Part shown: piece by piece, positions 8,861-17,095 of the stretch
Layout of the letters: every line of letters starts with the position of its first letter
Numbering within the stretch: the stretch's first letter is position 1
Origin: Mesobacillus foraminis
Lineage (GTDB): Bacteria > Bacillota > Bacilli > Bacillales > Cytobacillaceae
NCBI RefSeq assembly: GCF_004340465.1
Contig: NZ_SLVV01000020.1
Location: forward strand, 1 to 35,836
DNA: 35,836 nucleotides
Reading direction: 5' to 3'
The notes under the pieces: generated by a model
Seen by the model: the letters and a program-made list of their open reading frames with translations, nothing else
What the model was told of the DNA's origin: nothing
The model's database searches: none
Translations under genes and position numbers: made by a program

Positions 8861-8922
8861 TTGGTTCCTTCGAAGAAGGGACCAACGCGCTTATCCACGG
8901 AGTGGTATATAAGTGCGCCCTC
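8861..8922 (+). other. oriT: Origin of transfer (oriT) with IncQ/pGO1-type nic core
   Basis: The core ATAAGTGCGCCCTC (8909-8922) matches the nic region shared by RSF1010 and staphylococcal pGO1/pSK41-type oriTs, where the nick falls within or beside GTGCGCCCT. Two inverted repeats precede it: TTGGTTCCTTC-GAA-GAAGGGACCAA (8861-8885, one G-T wobble) and GCGC..TTATCCAC / GTGG..ATAAGTGCGC (8887-8918), the latter ending at the nic core. It lies between the relaxase and the divergent accessory genes. Exact nick position is inferred from the families. Confidence 0.88.
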
Positions 8923-8953
8923 GCCTGGTTGCCTTCGGGATTATTGTATCACT

Positions 8954-8982
8954 TTCCAAATATTCAGGCAAATGATATAATT
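8954..8982 (+). promoter_or_regulatory. Promoter of the mobilization accessory genes
   Basis: -35 TTTCCA (8954-8959), 17-base spacer, extended -10 TGATATAAT ending at 8982. It lies 30 bases before the start of the first accessory gene, right beside oriT, so relaxosome proteins could repress it. Confidence 0.75.
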
Positions 8983-9012
8983 TAGTTAACTATCATGGAG
9001 AGGTGGTAGAAA

Positions 9013-9282
9013 ATGCCGAAGAAAAATACAAAGGATCAGATCGTAGACATTGAAGAGCAAATCAGAAGATTGAGGGAAAAGCAAAAGAGGATCCTGACGA
9101 ATTCTCAAAAGGAAATCGGGAAGCATTTAATGGAATCGTGGGAGATCGAGGATGTGGAGGAAGCTAAGGCCCTAATTGAGACGTTTAAGGATCAAGTGAT
9201 CTCATTGAAGGAAGTATCGTCCTCTACAACAGAGAACATGGAAAGAAATAAGGCAGATTTCATTAATCCAATTGGAGAATAA
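9013..9282 (+). CDS. Mobilization accessory protein, coiled coil, 89 aa
   Basis: A small charged protein with an N-terminal coiled coil (IVDIEEQIRRLREKQKRIL, residues ~10-28). It resembles the next gene's product in layout (EEQIRRLREKQKR versus EDKIKVLEQKKK) but lacks the RTRxLI motif, so the two look like diverged paralogues. GGAGAGGTGG precedes the start. Its position beside oriT, divergent to the relaxase and first in a two-gene unit, suggests a relaxosome accessory role; this is inference. Confidence 0.75.
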   Translation: MPKKNTKDQIVDIEEQIRRLREKQKRILTNSQKEIGKHLMESWEIEDVEEAKALIETFKDQVISLKEVSSSTTENMERNKADFINPIGE

Positions 9283-9284
9283 AG

Positions 9285-9557
9285 ATGTCCGAGGAAATTC
9301 AAAAGATTGAAGATAAAATAAAGGTATTGGAACAAAAAAAGAAATCTCTGGAACATAAGATAGTGAGTGAAGAGAGAAGAGTAAGGACCAGGGGACTGAT
9401 TCAAAAGGGAGCTTTATTGGAGAAATACTTAGATTTAGAAAAAGCTACTATCGAAGACACAGAACTCCTGCTTAAGGTTCTTTCCGAATTTAAGAAAAGA
9501 AATGCCGATTATGTCATTAGAAAGATAGAACAACTAAAAGAAGAGGATCCCCTTTGA
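9285..9557 (+). CDS. TraD/MobC-like mobilization accessory protein, 90 aa
   Basis: Small coiled-coil protein. Residues ~27-45 (ERRVRTRGLIQKGALLEKY) match the RxRTRxLIxxGxLxEK signature of the small TraD/MobC-like conjugation accessory family found beside MOBQ relaxases. A coiled coil covers residues ~4-28. The start lies 2 bases after the previous stop (TAAAGATG), with GGAG inside the previous gene, so the two are co-translated. It likely helps the relaxase recognise oriT. No terminator is obvious in the 220 bases downstream. Confidence 0.8.
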   Translation: MSEEIQKIEDKIKVLEQKKKSLEHKIVSEERRVRTRGLIQKGALLEKYLDLEKATIEDTELLLKVLSEFKKRNADYVIRKIEQLKEEDPL

Positions 9558-9784
9558 AGGCAAATTGTTATCAAATGGAATCACCCTTCCTTGGTAAATA
9601 TTTATGGATTAATGAAGGTTTTTCAAGGAATGGTGATTTGCTCCATGAACGATCTGCATTGTCTGCCGGAGCATATTTTTATGGTATAAGGCTCCCTTTT
9701 GTCATATACTGATACAGTCTTTGAAAAAATCATTCTATATAAGGTACTTGGGTTAAACTATACCTATCCCTCTTACTCTAGGGT

Positions 9785-9825
9785 AAAAAAGGGCCAAAAC
9801 CTTAACAATGGTTTTGCCCCTTTTT
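9785..9825 (-). terminator. Terminator of the sugar-acid operon (bidirectional)
   Basis: AAAGGGGCAAAACC pairs with GGTTTTGGCCCTTT (minus strand) around an 8-base loop, with a T-run on both strands. It ends the TRAP transporter genes 16 bases after dctM and could also stop read-through from the accessory mob genes. Confidence 0.9.
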
Positions 9826-9840
9826 CAAATATAACAGGAC

Positions 9841-11118
9841 TTATTCTGTAAACCAACTTAGTGGAATGGTCACAATTTCTGGGAACAAAACGAGCAGAAG
9901 TAAGATTCCCATTTGAACTAATAGAAATGGCAAAATACCTTTTGAAATATCAATGATACTAATTTTACTTATTCCACAACCAATGTATAGCACAGTCCCG
10001 ACTGGAGGAGTAATGAGTCCGATTGATAAATTAATGACCATCAATAAACCAAAGTAAACAGGGTCTATTCCTACAGCTGTCACTACTGGAAGCAGGACCG
10101 GTGTAAAGATAAGAATAGCAGGTGTTAAATCCATTACACATCCTACTATTAGTAAGAAGAACATAATAATTAATAATAAGATGGTTGGATTGGTCGTCAA
10201 TCCACTTAAAAACTCAACCAATTCACGTGGAATTTGCGCAACTGTGATCGCATAACCTGATACCACTGCCGTAGATGCGACGAACATAACGATCCCTGTT
10301 GTTTTTGCTGTATTAACAAATACCTCGGATAGCTGTTTCCACTTTATTTCTCTGTAGCCGAAGCTAATGATTAATGCATAAATTGCCGCAACGACCCCAG
10401 CTTCAGTGGGGGTAAAGATTCCACCCCGAAGCCCAAAAATAATAATAGCTGGCAATAAAAGAGCCCAGAATGCGCCTTTAAAAGCATTCCACTTTTGTTT
10501 GCCATTTGCTTTTGGCATTGTTTGACTATTGTCTTTCTTAGAAACAAAAAACCATACGATTACAAGACCTAAGGCAATTAAAATTCCAGGGACAATTCCA
10601 GCCATGAATAACTGAGTAATTGAAACGCCTCCAACAACTCCAAATAAAATCATCGGGATACTAGGGGGAATAATCGTTCCAATAATCCCTGTTGCAGCAA
10701 CTAGTCCAGTAGACGAATTTTTGTTGTACCCCTTTGCAATCATCATCGGAATTAGAATAGCACCTAAAGCTGCAGTGTCTGCAACCGCTGACCCTGATAA
10801 TCCTGCGAAAATCACCCCAGACATGATGACAACGTAGCCCAGGCCACCTCTTATATGTCCTACGAAAGCACTTGCAAAGTCAACAATTCTTCTTGATACG
10901 CCACCTGCATTCATTATTTCACCTGTAAGGATAAAGAATGGAATGGCCATTAAAGAAAAATTATTTGCTCCTTTGACTAAATAGTCACCCAAAATTCCTG
11001 TATCGAACAAGCCCAATACAGCAAGCATAACGATCGCACTGCTAAGCATGGAAATGGCTACAGGGGCACCTATAAGTAGAAACAGAAACAAGGAAAAAAG
11101 AAATACTAATATCATCAT
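9841..11118 (-). CDS. dctM: TRAP transporter large permease (DctM type), 425 aa
   Basis: Twelve-helix-type membrane subunit that carries substrate across the membrane using an ion gradient. Typical features: N-terminal FLFLLIGAPVAISM, then PFFILTGEIMNAGGVSRRIVDFA near residues 61-81, GLSGSAVADTAALGAILIPM near 108-127, IIPPSIPMILFG near 149-160, and a C-terminal NLSIGLITPPVGTVLYIGC. Length is normal for DctM. The ATG overlaps the dctQ stop by 4 bases, so translation is coupled. It is the last gene of the six-gene operon. Confidence 0.95.
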   Translation of the reverse strand: MMILVFLFSLFLFLLIGAPVAISMLSSAIVMLAVLGLFDTGILGDYLVKGANNFSLMAIPFFILTGEIMNAGGVSRRIVDFASAFVGHIRGGLGYVVIMSGVIFAGLSGSAVADTAALGAILIPMMIAKGYNKNSSTGLVAATGIIGTIIPPSIPMILFGVVGGVSITQLFMAGIVPGILIALGLVIVWFFVSKKDNSQTMPKANGKQKWNAFKGAFWALLLPAIIIFGLRGGIFTPTEAGVVAAIYALIISFGYREIKWKQLSEVFVNTAKTTGIVMFVASTAVVSGYAITVAQIPRELVEFLSGLTTNPTILLLIIMFFLLIVGCVMDLTPAILIFTPVLLPVVTAVGIDPVYFGLLMVINLSIGLITPPVGTVLYIGCGISKISIIDISKGILPFLLVQMGILLLLVLFPEIVTIPLSWFTE

Positions 11119-11636
11119 TCTGTTCTCCCTCCTTCACCCTCTATTTTTGCTTTTGCCCAAGCAGGCGGATCTTGATTGAAAAAAACAAACCGTATTGTTT
11201 GAACTGCGGTGATGACAATCATAAGAATGGAGGAAACAACACCAGCTAAATAAAAAACACTCTCAGGAATCCCGGTGGCAGGTCCGGTTACCATTTTATT
11301 CAGTTCCATCATTTTTAGGAGACCATCTAAAAAAAGAATTAACACAAAAACAGTCAAAGAACTTGCCAATAAATAGAGGATTTTTTGAAATTTTTTAGGA
11401 ACCGCTCCAATTAAAAGGTCTACCCCAAGATGTCCTTTCTCTTTCGTAGCAACAACTGCACCTAAAAAAACGAGCCATACAAATAAATAACGAGCTAGCT
11501 CCTCAGACCATGTAATACCTGAGCTAAAGACATACCGTAAAACAACATTTAAAAATACAAGTGATACCATCGAAACAAGAACGACTACAATGATACCGTT
11601 TAGAAGGCTGTTGAGAGTTTTCAACAATTTATCCAT
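11115..11636 (-). CDS. dctQ: TRAP transporter small permease (DctQ type), 173 aa
   Basis: Four-helix membrane subunit that partners DctM. Hydrophobic segments lie near residues 13-32, 46-66, 87-106 and 126-147; SGITWSEELARYLFVWLVFLG is the family signature around residues 38-58. GAGAGGTGAAATC precedes the ATG. It sits between the binding protein and the large permease in the order P-Q-M. Confidence 0.95.
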   Translation of the reverse strand: MDKLLKTLNSLLNGIIVVVLVSMVSLVFLNVVLRYVFSSGITWSEELARYLFVWLVFLGAVVATKEKGHLGVDLLIGAVPKKFQKILYLLASSLTVFVLILFLDGLLKMMELNKMVTGPATGIPESVFYLAGVVSSILMIVITAVQTIRFVFFNQDPPAWAKAKIEGEGGRTE

Positions 11637-11683
11637 CTGATTTCACCTCTCAAAATACATTTATAAATCTATAAAGCTATCGA

Positions 11684-12715
11684 TTAATTTCCCTTCTTCT
11701 TTTCACTTTCAATTAATTGTATGAATTCTTCGGCCCAGTTGTATTCCTTATATAATTCCTGATAAACAGGATCCATTGATTCCCTCAGGTCTTTCATGAA
11801 TTCCCCATCAGGTACAATGATTTCAAGGCCGTCTTCCTGTAATTCCTTTTTTACCCTTTCTTCTGTTTTTTGGAGTAATTCCCATTCATATTGTGCAGAT
11901 TCCTGTGCCGCTTCCAGAATGATATCCTTCGTCTCTTGATCTAACTCATCAAAGAATTCTTTATTCATCAGATACACGTTTGGACTAAACATATGATTCG
12001 TCTCCACTACATGGCTTTGCACTTCATACAATCCCGACTCTTTCAAGGTTGCATAGGGATTTTCTTGCCCATCAATAACACCCTGTTCAAGTGCAGTGAA
12101 TACCTCAGATAGTGCCAGTGGTTGAACATTCACACCCATTGCATTACCTGTATTGATAAAGATTGGAATATTAGGCATTCTAAGTCGTAGCCCTTTAAAC
12201 TCCTCCTTGTTTTCTATTGCACGATTCGATGAAACGACACGGAATCCATTTGCAGTCCATGCGATGGGCTCCACCCCAAGTTCCCGAAAGGATTTTGCAA
12301 TTTCTTCTCCCACTTTCCCATTCAAGATTCGGTTTGCCTGTTCATAGTTATCAAATAAATAGGGCCATTCCACTGCACCTATCTTAGGATTAGCCGTTTG
12401 CAATCCCATTCCTGTTATCGCCATTTGGATGGAGCCGATTCGTGCACCACTTGTGAACTGAGCTTCATCCCCAAGTTCATTGGCTGGATAGATTTCTACT
12501 TCAAATTTCCCGTTTGTTTTCTCTTCAATATAAGGTTTGAATTTCTCTTTTAGAGCTATATTTTGCGGGTGAGTTTCCGAGAAATAGTTTGCTATTTTGA
12601 TCGTCGTTACTCCATCAGAATTTTCTTTTCCTGCAGTTTCTAATACGTTGCAACCAGTTGTAATACTGAGGAATAATATCGTGATTACCCCGATTATAAA
12701 CGCTTTCATTTTCAT
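11684..12715 (-). CDS. dctP: TRAP transporter substrate-binding lipoprotein (DctP type), 343 aa
   Basis: Extracytoplasmic solute receptor. It has a signal peptide with a lipobox-like ITTGC (Cys ~22), so it is probably lipid-anchored as in other Gram-positive TRAP systems. Family marks: FRVVSSNRAIENKEEFKGLRLR with the carboxylate-binding Arg in LRLRMPN, and SEVFTALEQGVIDGQENP. The start is the ATG at 12715 (AGGAGG seven bases upstream); a second ATG is two codons in. The operon context points to a sugar acid such as a uronate or aldonate, but the ligand cannot be read from sequence. Confidence 0.93.
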   Translation of the reverse strand: MKMKAFIIGVITILFLSITTGCNVLETAGKENSDGVTTIKIANYFSETHPQNIALKEKFKPYIEEKTNGKFEVEIYPANELGDEAQFTSGARIGSIQMAITGMGLQTANPKIGAVEWPYLFDNYEQANRILNGKVGEEIAKSFRELGVEPIAWTANGFRVVSSNRAIENKEEFKGLRLRMPNIPIFINTGNAMGVNVQPLALSEVFTALEQGVIDGQENPYATLKESGLYEVQSHVVETNHMFSPNVYLMNKEFFDELDQETKDIILEAAQESAQYEWELLQKTEERVKKELQEDGLEIIVPDGEFMKDLRESMDPVYQELYKEYNWAEEFIQLIESEKKKGN

Positions 12716-12776
12716 CAAAAGCCCTCCTATTCCGTAACGGTATGGCAGGAACACCTCGTACCCTGCCTACCTATCC

Positions 12777-13415
12777 TCAATCTCTTGCTTTACGGACCGC
12801 CTCCACAAATTGTGCGGCTTTTTCTTCTAATTGAATAAAATACCCTATGTCGATGTTCTTCTTCGTATTTACGAGAGAACTTCCTATTCCTGCTGCAACC
12901 GCCCCCGCTTTAATGTATTCTCCTACGTTATGAACATCAAGCCCTCCTGTTGGCATTAAAGGAATTTGGGGCATCGGACCGTGTATATCCTTTAAATAGC
13001 TTGGCCCAAATACATTTGCAGGGAAAACCTTTATGATATCAGCCCCATTTTCGTAAGCGGTTAATATTTCCGTCGGTGTTAAAGCACCAGGAATACTAAT
13101 GACGCCATACCGCTTCGTTATTTTAATGGTTTCGACATTTACAGTCGGGGAGAAGATAAACTTGGCTCCAGCCATAATTGCAGCACGTGCTGTCTCAGGG
13201 TCTAGGACCGTACCTGCACCCACAATTACCTCATCGCCTAACTCACTGGACACTCTTTCAATTAATTCAAGCACTTTAGGGGTTTCAACTGTGATTTCAA
13301 GTGTCTTTACACCGCCAGCTTTTAACGCCTTCGCAATCGGAACGATATTTTCAGGCTTTGCTCCTCTAATCACTGCAACAATCCCATTTTCCTGAATCTT
13401 TTCTAATAAACTCAT
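12777..13415 (-). CDS. eda: KDPG/KHG aldolase, 212 aa
   Basis: Cleaves 2-keto-3-deoxy-6-phosphogluconate to pyruvate and glyceraldehyde-3-phosphate. It is a class I TIM barrel of normal length: the Schiff-base lysine lies in ADIIKVFPAN, the catalytic glutamate in TLEITVET, and the phosphate-binding loop is PTGGLD with AAGIGSSL at the end. In the LEIT segment an arginine common in proteobacterial Eda is replaced (VET instead of LRT), as I recall is usual for some Firmicute homologues. AAGGAAGG precedes the ATG. It acts just after the kinase encoded next to it. Confidence 0.93.
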   Translation of the reverse strand: MSLLEKIQENGIVAVIRGAKPENIVPIAKALKAGGVKTLEITVETPKVLELIERVSSELGDEVIVGAGTVLDPETARAAIMAGAKFIFSPTVNVETIKITKRYGVISIPGALTPTEILTAYENGADIIKVFPANVFGPSYLKDIHGPMPQIPLMPTGGLDVHNVGEYIKAGAVAAGIGSSLVNTKKNIDIGYFIQLEEKAAQFVEAVRKARD

Positions 13416-13435
13416 CTAACATACCTTCCTTTACT

Positions 13436-14386
13436 TTAACGTTGCACATCCTCATTCTTACTGTTCATAAGTGCTTCAATTTCATCTTCTTCCGGCAAAC
13501 CTTCCACATCTCCGTCGACCATCGTTACCAAGGCTCCAACAGCATTTCCTCGCTTGACGGCTTCAGGAAAGCTTAGACCATTCAATAGACCAGAAAGCAG
13601 TCCAGCCGCAAATCCATCACCCGCCCCTACAGGATCAACGACTTGTTCCACAGGATATCCTGATATAACTCCAGCTGTGTCCTTTGTAAAATAGGCTGCT
13701 CCGTCCGCACCTAACTTGACCACCACATTCGCAGAACCATTCTTTAAAAAGCAATCCGCTATTTTTTTAGGATCCGTTTCATCGAACATAAACTTTCCTT
13801 CTTCGATTCCTGGTAGTACAATATCTGCCAATGAGGCTAAATGTAATAGGACACTTCTTGCTTTTTCCTCACTCCAAAGCTTTCTTCTTAAGTTAGGATC
13901 GAAAACAACTCGAACCCCATGTTTTTTTGCGATTTTTATGGCCGCCAGTATGGTATTTGCACAGGAATCGCTAAGAGCTGGGGTGATTCCTGTAATATGA
14001 AAGAACTTTGCTTGAGCAATATACTCCTCATTTAAATCTTCTGGTGTTAATCGACTGGCAGCGGAGTCTTTTCGATAATAATAAACCCTTACATCACCCG
14101 CTCTTCTCAGTTCCTTAAAATAAACTCCTGTTGGATGTTTTTGATCCACTTTCACCTGACTGACGTCAACGTTCTCTCCTTTAACAAAGGCTACCATCGC
14201 TTTCCCAAATTCATCATTCCCTACCTTGCTGATCCAGCCGGCTTGATGCCCTAATCTAGACAATCCGACCGCGACGTTTGTTTCAGCACCTCCGAATTTC
14301 ATCGAAAACTGATGGGCATGTCGCATATATCCCCTTGAATTTGGAGTAAAAAGGACCATCGTTTCCCCTATTGTTACAACATCCAT
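13436..14386 (-). CDS. kdgK: 2-keto-3-deoxygluconate kinase (PfkB family), 316 aa
   Basis: Phosphorylates KDG to KDPG. The N-terminal MDVVTIGETMVLFTP and KFGGAETNVAVGLSRLG are PfkB signature 1; DPVGAGDGFAAGLLSGLL is signature 2, with the catalytic Asp in GAGD. YFKELRRAGDVRVYYYRKDSAAS fits the KDG/sugar-acid kinase subgroup, where a tyrosine- and arginine-rich loop reads the acid. Normal length. It lies between ldh and eda with gaps of about 20 bases, so one operon. Confidence 0.92.
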   Translation of the reverse strand: MDVVTIGETMVLFTPNSRGYMRHAHQFSMKFGGAETNVAVGLSRLGHQAGWISKVGNDEFGKAMVAFVKGENVDVSQVKVDQKHPTGVYFKELRRAGDVRVYYYRKDSAASRLTPEDLNEEYIAQAKFFHITGITPALSDSCANTILAAIKIAKKHGVRVVFDPNLRRKLWSEEKARSVLLHLASLADIVLPGIEEGKFMFDETDPKKIADCFLKNGSANVVVKLGADGAAYFTKDTAGVISGYPVEQVVDPVGAGDGFAAGLLSGLLNGLSFPEAVKRGNAVGALVTMVDGDVEGLPEEDEIEALMNSKNEDVQR

Positions 14387-14404
14387 TTCTATATCACACC
14401 ATTC

Positions 14405-15418
14405 CTAGTTTTTACTTAAGTAATCATATACTGTTTGAGTTACAGGGACACCATTAACGAGTCGGTCATCCTCTCGAAGTTGCTCCGGCTCACCTGGAAC
14501 CATCACTTGATCGAAGCCTTGTGCTGGCTTTGTTTGGTGAATTTCTTCTATCATTCGATCCATATTTTCTAAGAATGCCTGATGATCTGTAAATACGGAA
14601 GGGTTAATAACAAACAAGAAATGACCGAGCTTACGCTTTTTATTATAATCTCCATACATTGTCACAATATGGGGACCAAAGGCAGAGCCCGTTAATAGAC
14701 CGGATAAGATATCAACAACCATCGCCATTCCATAACCCTTTGGACCTGCGAACGGTAATAAAGCGTTTACTTCATGGGGGTTAGAGGTTGGCGTTCCTTC
14801 TTTATCAACACCCCAGTCAGATGGTATAGAGGTGCCCGCTTCTCTTGCATGAAGCACTTTACCAAAGGCTACGTTACTAGTTGCCATATCTAATATTACA
14901 GGCTTATGCTTGTTCGCCGGAAAACCGAATGCGATCGGATTTGTTCCAAAAAATGGTTCCGCCCCACCAAATGGAACGACAACCTTATCAGTATGAGTGA
15001 CCGCCATCCCAATGAATCCTGCCTCAGCCGCTTGCTTTACAAAATAAGATAAAGCACCGCAATGACTACTATTGACAACGGCAACGGTACCAATTCCATT
15101 TTTGTTAGCCAGTTCAATTGCATGATCCATTGCCTTTTTTGCAACGACATGACCTATACCATCATCTCCATCGAATATAGCGGAGGAAGGACCTGTACTC
15201 TTGACCTTAAATTGGGGATTGGGATTTAATCCACCTTCTGCCAAGCGTCTCACATAATGTTCTGTCCGCAATACGCCATGTGAACTTACCCCTCTTAAGT
15301 CAGCATGAACTAAAACATCTGCGACCGTATTTGCATGATCTTCTATTAATCCACCTTCAACAAGTTTATTAACAACTAAATCTTTTAATTTTTCATGATT
15401 GATAATTGTGCTAGTCAT
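14405..15418 (-). CDS. Ldh/AllD-family NAD(P)H-dependent oxidoreductase, 337 aa
   Basis: Member of the malate/L-lactate/ureidoglycolate dehydrogenase-2 family, unrelated to classical LDH. Marks: ADLRGVSSHGVLRTEHYVRR near residues 50-69 with the catalytic His in SSHG; VVNSSHCGALSYFVKQA near 116-132; GTNPIAFGFP; and FAGPKGYGMAMVVDILSGLLTG near 223-244. The family includes 2,3-diketo-L-gulonate reductase and other 2-oxo/2-hydroxy acid enzymes, so a sugar-acid oxidoreduction step fits. It is the first gene of the operon; GAGAGG lies 8 bases before the ATG. The exact substrate is unknown. Confidence 0.88.
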   Translation of the reverse strand: MTSTIINHEKLKDLVVNKLVEGGLIEDHANTVADVLVHADLRGVSSHGVLRTEHYVRRLAEGGLNPNPQFKVKSTGPSSAIFDGDDGIGHVVAKKAMDHAIELANKNGIGTVAVVNSSHCGALSYFVKQAAEAGFIGMAVTHTDKVVVPFGGAEPFFGTNPIAFGFPANKHKPVILDMATSNVAFGKVLHAREAGTSIPSDWGVDKEGTPTSNPHEVNALLPFAGPKGYGMAMVVDILSGLLTGSAFGPHIVTMYGDYNKKRKLGHFLFVINPSVFTDHQAFLENMDRMIEEIHQTKPAQGFDQVMVPGEPEQLREDDRLVNGVPVTQTVYDYLSKN

Positions 15419-15482
15419 TTTTAATACCTCTCTTTTGATCTCAGTAGTAAATTAAAAAATTTCATGATTTTAGTCACACTAA

Positions 15483-15497
15483 CTAAAACGCTTACTT
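15483..15497 (-). promoter_or_regulatory. Possible CcpA (cre) site
   Basis: The minus strand reads AAGTAAGCGTTTTAG, matching the central part of the cre consensus (AANCG core) but missing several outer positions. It lies 65-80 bases upstream of the operon start, where carbon repression would act. Weak. Confidence 0.3.
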
Positions 15498-15535
15498 TTG
15501 TTGCAAAAAAAATGAATCGGACGTCACTTTGACCA

Positions 15536-15547
15536 TGTGGTACCACA
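15536..15547. promoter_or_regulatory. 12-bp perfect palindrome
   Basis: TGTGGTACCACA between the divergent operon and regulator. The TGGTACCA core is like some FadR-family operators, so it may be a second type of regulator site. Inference only. Confidence 0.35.
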
Positions 15548-15573
15548 AGAATAAGTAAATAAGGTAAACACCA

Positions 15574-15592
15574 GTGAAATGTAACATTTCAC
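15574..15592. promoter_or_regulatory. Operator candidate: 19-bp perfect palindrome
   Basis: GTGAAATGT-A-ACATTTCAC, 9-base arms around one base. Its centre, ATGTAACAT, recurs twice just before the GntR gene and has the half-site GT..AC layout typical of FadR-subfamily operators. Confidence 0.7.
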
Positions 15593-15731
15593 ATTTCAAT
15601 AGTATCTTTCTTTCAATATTGAGTCAATACGAAATTTTTTCAACCAAATATCCATTGTTTTCTTCCCCTAAGGAAATTGACTAGTTTTAGCCGCTTCCAC
15701 TATAATTTAAATGATCTTAAATAAATTTTTT

Positions 15732-15747
15732 ATGTAACATGTAACAT
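15732..15747. promoter_or_regulatory. Operator candidate: two overlapping ATGTAACAT copies
   Basis: ATGTAACAT occurs at 15732-15740 and again at 15739-15747, overlapping by two bases, 32 bases before the regulator's start codon. The same core sits in the palindrome at 15574-15592. The position suggests autorepression. Confidence 0.65.
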
Positions 15748-15778
15748 TTTAACTATTTTTGAGAAGGAGTATCGTCGA

Positions 15779-16456
15779 ATGAGCATAATCGAAACCTCTG
15801 CTCTTGGGACGCAAGTTTACAAAGTTCTTCGTTCAGATATCATTAGAGGAATTTTTGCACCTGGAGATAAATTAGATATTAATGAATTAGCCACCAAATT
15901 TGGAGTAAGCCGATCACCTGTTAAAGAGGCAGTCAATCAGTTAGTGCATGAAGGGTTAATTGAAATTGTCCCAAGAAGAGGGACCTATATTAGTCAGCTT
16001 CGTTTCAAAGATTGTATGGAGGCTCTTGAAGCTAGGTTTATGGTGGAAATCTGGGCCGCGAGCCAAATCATAGATCATATTACCGATGAACAAATCAATA
16101 TTTGGGAACAAATTATTCAAAAAATGGATTCCTTGCTAAAAGAAGATACTTTTTCGTACGAAGAATACAGCCAGCTTGACGTGGAATTTCATCAGCTGAT
16201 AGTAAAATGGACTGGTAACCAAAAGGTCCAAAATATTTACCAATCTATAAACCCGTTAATTTCACTTGCTCGAATTGGGTTCAATGAAGTGTTTGAAAAA
16301 AGTGTAAAAAGGCATAAGGACCATCATAATATGTTAGAGGCTTTAAAGAATCGTAATTTAGCTGGACTCGTTGAAGCATTGCAACAACATCAGGATAGCT
16401 TAAAAATTGATACGAAATTGAACTGGAATGAAGAGCTATACGGGCCAATTGAATAA
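15779..16456 (+). CDS. GntR-family regulator, FadR/FCD subfamily, 225 aa
   Basis: Transcription regulator of the divergent sugar-acid operon. Residues ~10-70 are the winged helix: KLDINELATKFGVSRSPVKE is the helix-turn-helix and VPRRGTYISQL the wing. Residues ~80-215 are an all-helical FCD effector domain with metal- or acid-binding residues: LEARFMVE, QLDVEFHQLIVKWTGN and KDHHNMLEALKNRN (histidine-rich as in metal-binding FCDs). AAGGAG lies about 9 bases upstream of the ATG. It likely senses a pathway intermediate such as KDG or KDPG and releases the ATGTAACAT operators. Confidence 0.92.
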   Translation: MSIIETSALGTQVYKVLRSDIIRGIFAPGDKLDINELATKFGVSRSPVKEAVNQLVHEGLIEIVPRRGTYISQLRFKDCMEALEARFMVEIWAASQIIDHITDEQINIWEQIIQKMDSLLKEDTFSYEEYSQLDVEFHQLIVKWTGNQKVQNIYQSINPLISLARIGFNEVFEKSVKRHKDHHNMLEALKNRNLAGLVEALQQHQDSLKIDTKLNWNEELYGPIE

Positions 16457-16538
16457 TTCATTCTTGTCAGCTCTTGTTAAAGTATTTACAGCAAATGATC
16501 ATCATGAATATTTACTATTAGCTAGGAATAAAAGAAAA

Positions 16539-16628
16539 ACACACCGCTTAAATTTGAATTGCCCCCGGTCCAGCAAACAGATTTTTTAACCTGTCTAACC
16601 AATGGGGAGCATATCATTGACGGTGTGT
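16539..16628. mobile_element. 90-bp MITE-like or collapsed IS3-type ends
   Basis: Outer inverted repeats ACACACCG / CGGTGTGT bound a near-palindrome. Inside, TGAATTGCCCC...CAAACAG faces TGATATGCTCCCC...AGACAG (minus strand), an imperfect inverted pair of about 26 bases. The TGATATGCTCCCC...GGTTAGACAGG end looks like the terminal repeat of IS3/IS150-group elements, so this may be two IS ends with the inside deleted. It contains no coding sequence of its own. Confidence 0.5.
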
Positions 16629-16798
16629 CTCTTTATTCTCCCTCCCTCTTGCTGAACCCAATTCCCCAATGTACCACTCTTTTTCTTTTCTATTTTTCAC
16701 TAAACACCATTCATTGCAATTGGATTGAAATTTAGCATAATTCACCATCTGACTCTGAATATTTTCGATTCGGGCTACATTACTTGTGTATATACAAG
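16614..16798 (-). pseudogene. Protein fragment ending inside the 90-bp element
   Basis: An open frame of about 61 codons on the minus strand (includes MVNYAKFQ, NRKEKEWYIGELGSARGREN), ending at TGA within the 90-bp element's repeat. It has protein-like composition but no good start or ribosome site. It may be the interrupted tail of a gene. No family recognised. Confidence 0.35.
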
Positions 16799-16851
16799 GC
16801 TAATGCTTTTGGGTGTATTATAAGGAGTGATCTCCCGCAATATAAATTGTT

Positions 16852-17010
16852 TTAATTTATGGATTGGTATTCATTTTTTTTGAAGGTTCCTGAGTCCATA
16901 AACTTTGGTGTAATATGGTTCTTATAAAATAAACCACCTTTTATTGTAAACTTACCTGATAAAGGGATAGAAAAGATGGTGTCGACTGTATCAGGGGTTC
17001 TATTTAAGAA
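16852..17010 (-). pseudogene. Truncated protein fragment
   Basis: A 52-codon open stretch on the minus strand without a start codon, reading TVDTIFSIPLSGKFTIKGG and ending TFKKNEYQSIN, preceded by two stops in frame. The composition is protein-like; I do not recognise the family. Probably the 3' remnant of a lost gene. Confidence 0.35.
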
Positions 17011-17095
17011 TTACTAGAAAATCGTTAATCCCCATTAAAAAATTGAGTTTTATCACACTGTTTAACTGGATGAACACAAACAAAAATAGGAAAAG

